Source: Dryomyza anilis
Taxonomy: Eukaryota; Arthropoda; Insecta; Diptera; Dryomyzidae
DNA: 64,000 nt
Assembly (NCBI GenBank): GCA_951804985.1
Contig: OX638131.1
Span: forward strand, 58,682,351-58,746,350
Direction of reading: 5' to 3'
In this document: in pieces, positions 34,668 to 46,451 of the stretch
Layout of the letters: the number at the start of each line of letters is the position of its first letter
Position numbering within the stretch: the first letter of the stretch is position 1
Program-made: the position numbers and the translations under genes
The notes under the pieces: model-generated
Told to the model about the DNA's origin: nothing
Database searches by the model: none
Seen by the model: the letters and a program-made list of their open reading frames with translations, nothing else

Positions 34668-36520
34668 ACCTAACATCGATCAACAACACACAGCAGCACT
34701 TATGTAACGAACACTTTAGCCTTCTTTTCAATGAGGCGCGGTTTGTCATGAATGCTCTTTTTGTATCTAATTTTTAATATAGGGGATAAAAATAAAGATT
34801 TTTCGATGTGACTTGTGAATGTGCTCCTAAGACAAACGAAAAGGACACGGTGGAATTTTCAAAAAAAGTGATTGGTCCAAATAAGCAGATATTTTGTCAC
34901 GAGTTAATTTAACATGAGTAGGGAAACTTAAGTCACATGGACGTGACTTAAAGTCGGTCTGGCTCGACTATGGGATACCCTACACTTTGGTGGGGATATC
35001 AAAGTTGGGTAATGATATGTATACCTAAATTTTAAAATTTTTAATTATGCTGAACATTCTCATAACATTATGTCCGCATAAGAAGTTTTGTCTTCACTGG
35101 GGAAAATCGTTGAATTATTCGCTGGAACTCAATATCTGACAAACAGTCCAAATTTAGAAATATATAAGAGGGCGGAACACGACCATTTTTATAATATATG
35201 TGGAGATCTGTTAGGTTAGTATTTCATATACCCTGTACCTCATAGGTGTAGGATATAAATACAATGCTGCTCCAATATTATTGAACTATCACTTTTTATT
35301 GAGAAACCCACATTCCAATTTCAGTAGCGTCAACGCAACGATGGGGGACGACGCTGTCGTCCTCTATTCTTTATCTATTTTATTTGTTCAATATTTGAGC
35401 GTCGAATTTGACCTAATCTTTGTCGAGTGCCGAGATAAATTTTGTTTTAAGTGTCGTCCACCGTAATTTATACATTTAACAATAAAAACATTAAAATAAA
35501 TAAAATCAAAACATACTCACAATAAATAATCACAGACAACAAACAACAATAACAATCAGAACTAAATATTATAACAACAACAAAAACACTGCATTGCAAG
35601 CTACCAACACTGCCTGCTTCCATTGTCGCTCTTTACAATTGCCAACGCAACGGGTCTTTTTATGCTCTATGCTAAAATTGCAAATGTGTTTTCTCGTTTT
35701 CTGTCCCTTCCCCATCCTACTCCACACTAACAGCTTGCATAGCTGAGACTACATGAGTGCATAACTAAGACAATGGCCAAGGAATAACATTGACCACTGT
35801 TTAGCTTACGCTCTCATCTGTTCGTCTCAGCTGTGTCCGTTATTAGTACACTCTAATAAAAATTGGTGGGAATTTACTATTATAGTTGGAAATAGATTAC
35901 CTACAATTATAATAGTAAAATCCCCCACAATGAAATACAAAAATTCACGCAAAAAGTGCGTAAAATAATAGCTTTTTATGTAGCGTTATTTTTTGCTAGA
36001 AACTGCTACAAATAGCCATTTATGGAGTATTTGTTTGGTATTCAATAAAAACTTATCACTATTTTCAGTGAATGAGTGTAACTAAATTACAAATTTATGT
36101 CGATTTTCATAGCTATTGTTAGCTTAACAATGGACATATTTTACTTCTTTTTAGTATTGCAAAGTAAACATAACGAAACTGCTTCATAATGTGTTCCAGC
36201 GCTGCCACAAGATCACTTCAGCAGACATATCATGTTATAGGAACACTTGCACTCATTTCGGAACAGTTTCACAACTGAATGTGGTGAAAAGTTGCGTTAG
36301 ATCCATTTACTTTGAAGTACTTAATAAAACATGAACTAAATAATACTGATTCATTTGTATTAAGTATTAATCATAATGTCTGTAACGTTTATCGACTGAC
36401 ATTAAATGTTTGTCTCCATTTTATTAAAACTCCACTAAAATAGCGACATAAATCACGCGAATTTAATGAAATTATTAAAAACACACTATTTATGACGAAC
36501 ATTTCAAAAACACGATCTGC
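34668..36520. repeat. Repeat family H, copy without the hAT insertion
   Basis: It matches 12,975-13,333 plus 16,736-18,600 as one continuous element. The string ccctgtacctcatagg at 35,231 is the intact target into which the hAT-like element inserted in the other copy. It also lacks the MITE present at 17,691. A mini-me-like segment (34,770-35,000) is extra here. Confidence 0.75.
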
Positions 36521-36521
36521 A

Positions 36522-36668
36522 GCTGTTATCAATTGCTGTTGTTTTTTAACCAGATATTGTTGTTTCAATAGATATTGAGATAGTCATATTATTTTTATAT
36601 TACTCTATTAAATGTCGAATAAAAACAAACAATATTAAATATATTCTTTTAAAATTATTACATTCATT
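36522..36668. repeat. AT-rich dispersed repeat, copy 3 of 3
   Basis: It matches 565-770 and 18,628-18,830, including atgtcgaataaaaacaaaca. It lacks the first third. Confidence 0.55.
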
Positions 36669-37988
36669 AAAAGGGCCAGTCACTTAATTATTTTGTTGCC
36701 CAGATCGTATTTAGTTGCCACTCCTGAATTTTCAAAGTGTCATATGACAGAAGTTTATGATCAATGAAATAGTAATATTATTGCAGACCACATACCTGGC
36801 CAATATCTTGTCCTGTATCAAACGCACACCCAGACAGACAGCTAGTGAATGGCGACTCCGCATCTGCATAACAACTTCAGCGGCGCGGCGTGTATTTTTT
36901 GACCTACAATGCCTTGGAAGACTGCACCAATATGCGCCAATGCGCTCGATTTGTGTCTCGAATTTAAATTTAGACTATTTTTTCATTAAACAAATCACTT
37001 TAAATCTTTCCGTTTTTTTTTCTTAGGCTTTGAAAAAGAACTTATTATTCAATAAGAAATTTTGTTTTGATGGACAACATAAACAAAAATCAAACCTATA
37101 GCTATCCCTTTCTTACATATGCCGTTCGAAGACAATCTGCTTTCGATGTGTTTGTGAGCATGCACATTTCTTTGGTAGTGTGCGAACTATCGATGACTAT
37201 CGGTTAGCGATTTTTTGCTGGGTTGCTAACATTGTCCTCTAAACAGGGCCGGTTCTAAAGAGAATTTTAGGGGGGGATGGTTACGTGTTGTGTGAGACAT
37301 AAAATTTCCGTAGAATGATTTTTTTGTTAACTAAATTTTTATTAAAAATAATACATAATAATGGTTTCTTTTAACATGCGAAAAGAGTCTTATTCCGGTA
37401 TAATAATACACTGCACAAATATACTAGCATAATAAAAGATTAGTTAATAAATAAAAAATTATTTATACTAACCAGAAATTGGAATAATACATTTTTGAAA
37501 TTTATATTTTGAATATATCAAGAGTACATGACTTAAAGTAATTAGTAATTAGGGTATTCTCAATTCGTACCCAACGCGTCGTTTTATACGTGAATCAAAA
37601 TTGTAGTCATATGATATCAAACCGTAATTTGGATTATATTAAAGTGGGCGAAAAAAAAATTGACAATGCTTGAGTAAAGTAGGACTAACAAAAACAATTA
37701 CTAACATAATTACCCCCTAAAAATCATGGAATTTGGAATATGGGAGTGTCAAAATTAAATTTAAAAAAATCCCTTACATACACATTACCACGGAACACTG
37801 AAAGATATTTTTGTATTTTGTATGTGCTAGAATTATAAAAAGAAAAAAAGATTTATTTATATATTGCATTACATATGACACTGTAAAAGCGCCGCAGTCA
37901 ATTTATTTTTACCAAAAAATGTGCGCCATTTTAAAATTATTTTTAATTTTTCGTATTTTATATTTTAATAATTATATTATTTAAATAG

Positions 37989-37991
<3 letters not shown>

Positions 37992-38040
<49 letters not shown>
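37992..38040. repeat. (AT)n microsatellite
   Basis: About 24 AT units in unit A; the same locus in unit B (about 44,353) has about ten. Both are preceded by tttaaatagtta and followed by aatagaagcgccgcaggcac. Confidence 0.9.
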
Positions 38041-38044
<4 letters not shown>

Positions 38045-38203
38045 GAAGCGCCGCAGGCACATTTTTTTCACAAATATAAAATGTTTTGGTAAAAAATTTA
38101 TTAGACATTATTTGTTTTAATTAAGTAATTTTATTCAACAGCATTTGAACATTTTGTCAACTTAAATAAAGTGAGCATTTATTTTTAAAATAAGGGATAT
38201 TCC

Positions 38204-39012
38204 AATTAAATCAACGAACGGATTCCCCCTACCCCCTTAGAAATAATTTAAATTTGGTACAAATGCTGTACGTTATTAAACTAAGACCATTTATAAATTT
38301 TGGACCTCTACCTTTTATGATTGCTAAAATATGGCGGCTTAAAAAGTGAAAAAATAAGTAAAAACTCATAAAGGTAGTTTAACTTTATTGCATTTATCTT
38401 AACAATTGGTTTACGTACGAGGTCAATTGACGTATCATTTGAAGGGTATAAAGATGGTATTTTATATCCAAAGGTTAAAGGTTCATAAGTTATTAATAAA
38501 AATGTGAAATTAAATGTAAATTTATTTATAAAATCTTATTTGATTTTTTTATTTTCAAAAACAAAATTCAAATAATATTGAAAAATTTGACTTGATTTCA
38601 CATTTGTATTTTTAACTCAGAAAGCTATACGAATAAACAAAAATATAGGTGTTTGAGTAAAAATCATCCTTAATCTAGATCATGTGATAATTATTTTTAA
38701 CCTTTGGATACAAAGGTTAATTATATGCCATATTAAAGACCATCTTTATATCTTTCAAGGTATACCTCAATTGACCCTGTTCGTGAACAAGTTTTACAGA
38801 TAAATGCAATTAAGTTAACCCACCTTTCTGAGTTTTTAACTATTTTTGCACATTTTAAGCCGTCATATTTCGGGAGTTTAAAATGTAGAAGTTTAAAATT
38901 TTGCATGTTTCTTAATTTAATATGAGGGAACACTCATCAATAATTTTATCAATTTCTGAGAAGATAAAGTTTAAATTTCTTATTTTTTAGTTGATTTAAA
39001 ATAGAATATCCC
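38204..39012. mobile_element. Foldback element, 809 bp, unit A
   Basis: The ends GGGATATTCC and GAATATCCC lead into arms that mirror each other: aaatcaac, the gcggcttaaaa/ttttaagccg strings, the gaccatctttatatc-type strings and the ccaaaggtt strings. The flanks ATAA on both sides may be a 4-bp target duplication. Confidence 0.7.
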
Positions 39013-39414
39013 ATAAGTAAAAAATAAAAGGAAGTGTTTGAAATGTTCAGGAACCATGTGGTAAAGTATGTTTACATATTTCGCGAAGAAAAAATTAATT
39101 AATCAGAAATGCTGGTTAATCAAAATGCTGATTAATCAATTAATCACAATTCTTTTTATTCAGAATCCTGATTAATTAATTATTGATTAATTCAAAATCA
39201 TCTAAAACAATTAAGAATAATATCCAACATAATACAAGAAATACAAAATATATTTCTCTTACCAATCTTTTAATTAAAATCTTAGTAAAAACCCTATTTT
39301 TAAGAAATTGAGGGTGTGCTGAATAAACTAAATTTTCTCGGTAATGTAGTGTGTGGAACATTATCTTATTGAAAAATAACTTTTCTCATAATGCTATTTC
39401 AAGGTAAATTTCCT

Positions 39415-40055
39415 TAATATTACAAATTTTTCTACTATTTTTTTCTAATATTTTTGACTCAGATTATATTAATTTGTCAATTTTATGCTATATAAAAATA
39501 AATGTCAGTTTCCGAAAGATTTTAACCGATTTGGTAAATTTTTCCGACAGCTTTCGAATATTTTCTTTTGGGAACTTTCAAAAATTAAAAATTTGTGATA
39601 TTTTTCCAATATTTCCGACTCGGATGATATTTATTTGGTAAGAACAAATGAAAGTTATTACACATTTACAAACTGCATTTGGAAAAATTCCGAATGCTTC
39701 CAGTTATTTTCCAATTTGTCCGAATCGGATTTAATTTGTTTATTTTTTTTTTCTATTTGAAAATGTGTGATATTTTTCAATATTTTCATTTGTAATATTT
39801 TTCAATATAATGGCAAGTTTATGCTACATAAGAATATATGTCAATTTCTATATGTTTTTGTTTTTTGAAAATTTCCGACTGATTTTAAATATTTTCGAAT
39901 TTATCCGAGTTCGACAAATTGTTTGTATTAAAAATTTAAGATATTCCGTTTTTTTACAATTTTGTGATTTGTTGCTACTTAAATATCGCAATAATGCCGA
40001 ATATATACAACTTTTAAATTTTTTACAATATTTCCGTCTCGTGTTTTTCCAAAAT
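39415..40055. repeat. Degenerate tandem repeats with a TTTCCGACTCGGAT-like core
   Basis: Loosely repeated units of roughly 150-190 bp contain gatatttttccaatatttcc, cgactcggatgatatt and atgctatataaaaata variants. The copy in unit B (45,745-46,385) is almost identical. Confidence 0.5.
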
Positions 40056-41663
40056 AAGTCTTACTGGCTGAGCTAGGAAGGGGTGTCTCACACCCCTATC
40101 CACCCTATAGGTCCAGCAATGCCTCTTCATTTGTAGAATTGTTTAAGTTGTTGTTATTAATAGTTCCGGTATCTCCAGATGTTATTGCAAGATTTGCAAC
40201 ATATAAAGCGAGATCAATAACCTTTGGAATTGCGGGTGGAAATCTTATCTAGATTCGGACTCCTATAAAGAAAGCACAAGTGCATGAAGTGTGATAGGAC
40301 TTAGAATTTAACCCAGATAGTGTTAAATTCGCTATCCGAAGCACTTTGTTGCTGCTTCAGTTGATACGTAACGTCTCTCCGAATAAAAAGAGCGAGACTC
40401 CTATGGGCAGAAAATAATGACAGTAGGTGATAACCAGGTACATAAAAATCCAGTGTAGGAAACATAAATAACATAAAAACATAATAAATACATTAAATTG
40501 ATAAAACATTATAATTACATTAAAATAATAAAAAAGGCATGTCTTGCTTTTCTAGCATTTCTTGTAGTTTTAGGCTTGCACTTGCTCTTCTTATCTTGCA
40601 CTTGCAAGAAAATCTCGATCCTGTTCTTGTTCTTGCAAAAAAAAAATCAAGAAAATGCAAGAACAAGAGTAAGATGCAAGAACATGAAATCATCACTAAT
40701 TACAATATCAAAACAATGCTGATATTTTGAAAATACTAGGCCTCACTGAGAATTTTTTTTGTCAAAATAAAACAAATTATTTTAAAATATTTGTCAAAAT
40801 TAAAAAATGTAAAGAAATGAAATTTATACAATTTTATGAAAGCATTATTGAAATGCGCAGATCTTTCTGAAGGGTGAAATACAGGCCTTCGCGTTAGGGA
40901 ACTTACGCTCGGCAGCAAAGAACTTTGCCGTCAGCTGCAAAAAAAACCATGGACTTGAAAGCCATTGGAAGACAACACATTTTTACTCATATAGAAATAC
41001 CGTTGAACGCGATTAACCTCATATGTTTGTAATGGAATCGAAGTATTTTTGTGAATTCATAGTTTACAAAAATTGAGAATTATGACAACTAAAATAAATT
41101 ATGCCAAGTTTATATACAAATATATTAACCGGCGAAAGCGTTATTGGAAAAATATTTTTAAGCGATTATACTATCCCTGCAAACATACTCCGCTTTATTT
41201 GACCGGTTACTAAACAATTAGCGCATTAGTTATTTTTTCGTTAGAAAGCATAGGCGTCGTGCCAAATCTGACCTGTATACTTATCCTCTGAGTGTCGACG
41301 TGAGTAGTTTTGTCCCTTTTCGACTCACACTTATACCTATGTAGTGTATACATTTTTGCATACACTAATCTTGTTGTCTCTTTCATTTGGTGTTTTTAAC
41401 CGGTCCATAATCAATTTTTTTAACTTACATTTATACCGATTCTGAAAATAGTTACACATTTTTAATCACGAAGCATTTCATGAGTACTATCATGTACCTT
41501 TATGTAGATGCACCGATTTTTTTAAATTGGAAAGCCACCGCGGTCCCAGCTACATTTTAATATTATTTTTTGGTTCACATTTTTTTGCCGGAGAAGAAAA
41601 TTCTCCCAACGCCGCCGCAATGTTTGTGACAGTTAGTATATATAAATGAATGTTTGCATGTGG

Positions 41664-42168
41664 TGTTGTAAGTCAACATAGTGTGTTTTGGTAAGTCACT
41701 ATACGATGATATTATAATCGTATCGTGACCTGCAACCGCGATGACTACCTCATGCAGTTATCAAACAGTAGCCAACAGTATTGGCGAAGCTGGGTCAAAC
41801 CAGCGGCAGCGTGATTGGTTAGCGGCAGTAAATGGAAGTAAGCATTGAGCGGAATTTGTACTCGGCCGGAACATGTAGATTTGGAACATGCCTTCATATA
41901 ATAGTTTAAGTTAGAATATAAGTCAGTTGTAAATCGATAGTTAATCTGTTGTGAGTTGTTAGCAAGACAATATGTTAATATTAAAATATAACTTTCGATT
42001 AAATAAAAGTATGTCTTAAAAGAAAAGACTTGTGTAAATTATTTCGATTAATAAAAATGGAACTTCAACGTTGGACATTCTCTGGTAGGACATCCCATTG
42101 GCAAATATTAAAAGGAACGTTGCGACATTTGGCTACACTCCAAAGCAACCGACATTATAATTACAACA
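41664..42168 (+). repeat. 5' LTR of a gypsy/errantivirus-like element
   Basis: It starts TGTTGTAAGTC and ends ATTACAACA (inverted TGTTG/CAACA), contains an AATAAAA polyadenylation-like signal near 42,000, and is followed after two bases by a primer site. Length is about 505 bp. Leader sequence follows, but the internal genes are not adjacent; the related gag is at 50.3 kb beyond unit B. Confidence 0.65.
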
Positions 42169-42170
42169 CT

Positions 42171-42188
42171 TGGCGCAGCCGTTTTTCG
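42171..42188 (+). other. Primer binding site
   Basis: TGGCGCAGCCG directly follows the LTR end. It resembles the tRNA-Ser-type sites of 17.6/297-like elements. Confidence 0.6.
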
Positions 42189-42578
42189 GACCATACATCA
42201 ACTCCCAAGGGACGAGAAGGACTGGATGTAGATTAATATTAGAAGAAATAACTAATTTGGATCAGGCAAAATATTGTTGTACTTGTGAGTATTGTGAAAA
42301 ATAGCGGAAAAAATGTGAGCGGTAAAAACATGTTGTGAATTTGTGATATAAAACAAAAGAAATATTTGAGAATTAAATAAAAATCATATAGTTATGAAAA
42401 TTGACATTTGAAAAACGAAAAAACAATTGAACATTTTGAAATAAATTGTGGAATAAAATAAACTTTTAATAAAACTGTGAAATAAACTACATAAATTATA
42501 AAATTTGATAAATCAGGAAATTAAATAGTAAACTAAATGTTTTATAACATTGATTAATTGATATATTAAAGAACATAA

Positions 42579-42710
42579 TGTTCCAAATGAGAAAAATAAT
42601 CCTCTTCTTCTTAAATGCTATTCACAATTAATAATTCGCTGACATTTGCCGATGCTGCCATATTTTAAGCACTGATCTGAATGAAACTTAAAATGATACT
42701 GAAAAAACCC
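42579..42710. repeat. Repeat shared with 21.91-22.04 kb
   Basis: atgttccaaatgagaaaaat through gccatattttaagcactgat. It begins exactly where unit A ends, so it marks a duplication or insertion breakpoint. Confidence 0.65.
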
Positions 42711-42759
42711 AGCACTGGCCAAGATAAGAAATAAATTCCTATGCTCCTTTTTCTTCCAG

Positions 42760-42867
42760 GAACTAGAGGACACCGAACAAACGCACCCGATGCAAATAAT
42801 CAAATTCATCAGGGCATCAGGATGGCCCCAAAAGGAAAGTCGTTACGACCTCACGGATGTATTCTAA
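42760..42867 (+). pseudogene. Orphan terminal coding exon of an unrecognised host gene
   Basis: A strong acceptor (CTCCTTTTTCTTCCAG) is followed by 36 clean codons ending in TAA, with motifs ELEDTEQTHPMQIIKF and SGWPQKESRYDLTDVF. An AATAAAAG polyadenylation-like string follows directly. Codon content and amino-acid make-up look like a real protein end rather than repeat DNA. The upstream exon is not apparent in the neighbouring repeats, so it is probably a stranded exon. It could still be the last exon of a gene whose other exons lie far upstream. Confidence 0.5.
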
Positions 42868-43031
42868 TAAAAGAATGAAATTTAATTTATGTAAATTTAA
42901 TTTATCTATATGTATATTAAACAATTGTTTAAAAAAGTAATTAAATTAATAAAAATTATAACATAAAGTCCACATCGTCGATGAAGACGATTTTCTGACC
43001 ATGTTGTTAATTTTTTAACGAATTTTCTGTT

Positions 43032-43223
43032 GTGTCGCCGAAGATCAGCACCAGTCAATATCTTGTCCTGTATCAAACACACACCCAGACAGACATGCTA
43101 GTGAATGGCGACTCCGCATCTGCATACCAACTTCAGCGGCGCGGCGTGTATTTTTTGCCCTACAATGCCTTGGAAGACTGCACTAATATGCGCCAATGCG
43201 CTCGATTTGTGTCTCGAATTTAA
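43032..43223 (+). other. Unrecognised 63-codon frame at the start of unit B
   Basis: The frame reads QRRGVYFLPYNALEDCTNMR and ends in a stop just before an AT-rich stretch with an acceptor-like TTTTTCTTAG at about 43,281. The counterpart in unit A (36,801-36,965) has stops in this frame. The GC content is higher than in the surroundings, which suggests an exon remnant, but I do not recognise it. Confidence 0.3.
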
Positions 43224-43498
43224 ATTTAGACTATTTTTTCATTTAACAAATCACTTTAATTCTTTCCATTTATTTTTCTTAGGCTTTGAAAAACAACTTA
43301 CTGTCAATAAGAAATTTTGTTTTGATGGAAAACATAAACAAAAATCAAACCTATAGCTATCCCTTTCTTACCTATGCCGTTGGAAGACAATCTGCTTTCG
43401 ATGTGATTGTGAGCATGCACATTTCTTTGGTAGTGTGCGAACTGTCGATGACTATCGGTTAGCGATTTTTTGCTGGGTTGCTAACATTGTCCTCTAAA

Positions 43499-46451
43499 CA
43501 GGGCCGGTTCTACAGAGAATTTTAGGGGGGGATGGTTACGTGTTGTGTGAGACATAAAATTTCCGAATAGAATGATTTTTTTGTTAACTAAATTTTTATT
43601 AAAAATAATACATAATAATGGTTTCTTCTAACATGCGAAAAGAGTCTTATATCGGTATAATAATAATAACTGCACAAATATACTAGCATAATAAAAGATT
43701 TGTTAATAAATATAAAATTATTTATACTTACCAGAAATTGGAATAATACATTTTAGAAATTTATATTTTGAATATATCAAGAGTACATGATTTAAAGTAA
43801 TTAGTAATTAGGGTATTCTCAATTCGTACCCAACGCGTCGTTTTATACGTGAATCAAACTTGTAGTCATATGATATCCAACCGTATTTTGGATTATATTA
43901 AAGTGGGCAAAAAAAAAAATTGACAATGCTTGAGTAAAGTAGGACTAACAAAAACAATTACTAACATAATTACCCCCTCAAAATCATGGAATTTGGAATA
44001 TGGGAGTGTCAAAATTAAATTTTATAAAAATCCCTTACATACACATTACCACGGCCGCGATCATTTTAGTGACCAAAAAATTTCCGGAACACTGAAAGAT
44101 ATTTTTGTATTTTGTATGTGCTAGAATTATAAAAAGAAAAAAAGATTTATTTATATATTGCAATACATATGACACTGCGCCGCAGTCAATTTATTTTTTT
44201 CAAAAAATGTGCGCCATTTTCAAATTATTTTTAATTTTATGTTTTTTTTTGTATTTTTAGTATATGTCATTTAAATAAAATCGCGAAAATTTGTGTTCAA
44301 AGAAATTTATGTTCGTATTTTATATTTCAATAATTATATTATTTAAATAGTTATATATATATATAATAGAAGCGCCGCAGGCACATTTTTTTCAAAAATA
44401 AAATGTTTTGGTAAAAAATTTATTAGACATTATTTGTTTTAATTAAGTAATTTTATTCAACAGCATTTGAACATTTTGTCAACTTAAATAAAGTGAAAAT
44501 TTATTTAAAAAAAAAGGGATATTCCATTTTAAATCAACGAACGGATTCCCCCTACCCCCTTAGAAATAATTTAAATTTGGTACAAATGCTGTACGTTATT
44601 AAACTAAGACCATTTATAAATTTTGGACCTCTACCTTTTATGATTGCTAAAATATGGCGGCTTAAAAAGTGAAAAAATAAGTAAAAACTCATAAAGGTAG
44701 TTTAACTTTATTGCATTTATCTTAACAATTGGTTTACGTACGAGGTCAATTGACGTATCATTTGAAAGGTATAAAGATGGTATTTTATATCCAAAGGTTA
44801 AAGGTTCATAAGTTATTAATAAAAATGTGAAAGTAAATGTAAATTTATTTATAAAATCTTATTTGATTTTTTTTATTTTCAAAAACAAAATTCAAATAAT
44901 ATTGAAAAATTTGACTTGATTTCACATTTGTATTTTTAACTCAGAAAGCTATACGAATAAACAAAAATATAGGTGTTTGAGTAAAAATCATCCTTAATCT
45001 AGATCATGTGATAATTATTTTTAACCTTTGGATACAAAGGTTAATTATATGCCATATTAAAGACCATCTTTATATCTTTCAAGATATACCTCAATTGACC
45101 CTGTTCGTGAACAAGTTTTACAGATAAATGCAATTAAGTTAACCCACCTTTCTGAGTTTTTAACTATTTTTGCACATTTTAAGCCGACATATTTCGGGAG
45201 TTTAAAATGTAGAAGTTTAAAATTTTGCATGTTTCTTAATTTAATATGAGAGAACACTCATCAATAATTTTATCAATTTCTAAGAAGATAAAGTTTAAAT
45301 TTCTTATTTTTTAGTTGATTTAAAATAGAATATCCCATAAGTAAAAAATATAAGGAAGTGTTTGAAATGTTCAGGAACCATGTGGTAAAGTATTTTTAAA
45401 TATTTCGCGAAGAAAAAATTAATTAATCAGAAATGCTGGTTAATCAAAATGCTGATTAATCAATTAATCACAATTCTTTTTATTCAGAATCCTGATTAAT
45501 TGATTAATCAATTATTGATTAATCCAAAATCAACTAAAACAATTAAGAATAATATCCAACATAATACAAGAAATACAAAATATATTTCTCTTACCAAACT
45601 TTTAATTAAAATCTTAGTAAAAACCCTATTTTTAAGAAATTGAGGGTGTGCTGAATAAACTAAATTTTCTCGGTAATGTAGTGTTTGGAACATTATCTTA
45701 TTGAAAAATAACTTTTCTCATAATGCTATTTCAAGGTAAATTTCCTTAATATTACAAATTTTTCTACTATTTTTTTCTAATATTTTTGACTCAGATTATA
45801 TTAATTTGTCAATTTTATGCTATATAAAAATAAATGTCAGTTTCCGAAAGATTTTAACCGATTTGGTAAATTTTTCCGACAGCTTTCGAATATTTTCTTT
45901 TGGGAACTTTTAAAAATTAAAAATTTGTGATATTTTTCCAATATTTCCGACTCGGATGATATTTATTTGGTAAGAACAAATGAAAGTTATTACACATTTA
46001 CAAACTGCATTTGGAAAAATTCCGAATGCTTCCAGTTATTTTCCAATTTGTCCGAATCGGATTTAATTTGTTTATTTTTTTTTTCTATTTGAAAATGTGT
46101 GATATTTTTCAATATTTTCATTTGTAATATTTTTCAATATAATGGCAAGTTTATGCTACATAAGAATATATGTCAATTTCTATATGTTTTTGTTTTTTGA
46201 AAATTTCCGACTGATTTTAAATATTTTCGAATTTATCCGAGTTCGACAAATTGTTTGTATTAAAAATTTAAGATATTCCGTTTTTTTACAATTTTGTGAT
46301 TTGTTGCTACTTAAATATCGCAATAATGCCGAATATATACAACTTTTAAATTTTTTACAATATTTCCGTCTCGTGTTTTTCCAAAATAAGTCTTACTGGC
46401 TGAGCTAGGGAGGGGTGTCCCACACCCCTATCCACCCTATAGGTCCGTCCA
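43499..46451. mobile_element. 2.9-kb AT-rich element in unit B
   Basis: Nearly identical counterpart of 37,254-40,118, with the same ends cagggccggttcta and caccctataggtcc. Confidence 0.5.
44516..45336. mobile_element. Foldback element, unit B
   Basis: Counterpart of 38,204-39,012. Here the left end reads GGGATATTCCATTTTAAATC and the right end GATTTAAAATAGAATATCCC, so the ends pair over about 20 bp and better than in unit A. Confidence 0.7.

Larger units (their letters stand above)
37254..40118. mobile_element. 2.9-kb AT-rich element in unit A, possibly hAT-like
   Basis: It begins cagggccggttctaaagaga, a hAT-like start, and ends near caccctataggtcc. The unoccupied counterpart at 22.2 kb reads cattg-ccctcttcatttg, so this block was inserted between those strings. 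The terminal repeats are weak (gggggatggtt...gtgtgagaca against its loose complement) and no transposase was found. Inside lie a microsatellite, a foldback and degenerate tandem repeats. Confidence 0.5.
36801..42578. repeat. Large direct duplication, unit A
   Basis: From caatatcttgtcctgtatca to aaagaacata this matches 43,056-48,231 in the same orientation, with high identity over long blocks (37.25-40.11 kb and 43.5-46.45 kb especially). Unit A has an LTR and primer site (41,664-42,188) that unit B lacks, and a longer AT microsatellite. The short frames conserved between units share the duplication and need not be genes. Confidence 0.85.

Noticed and set aside
38733..40076. Frames of 60-90 codons conserved between the two duplication units
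   Set aside because: Noncoding DNA between them is equally conserved and no motif or start context supports translation.
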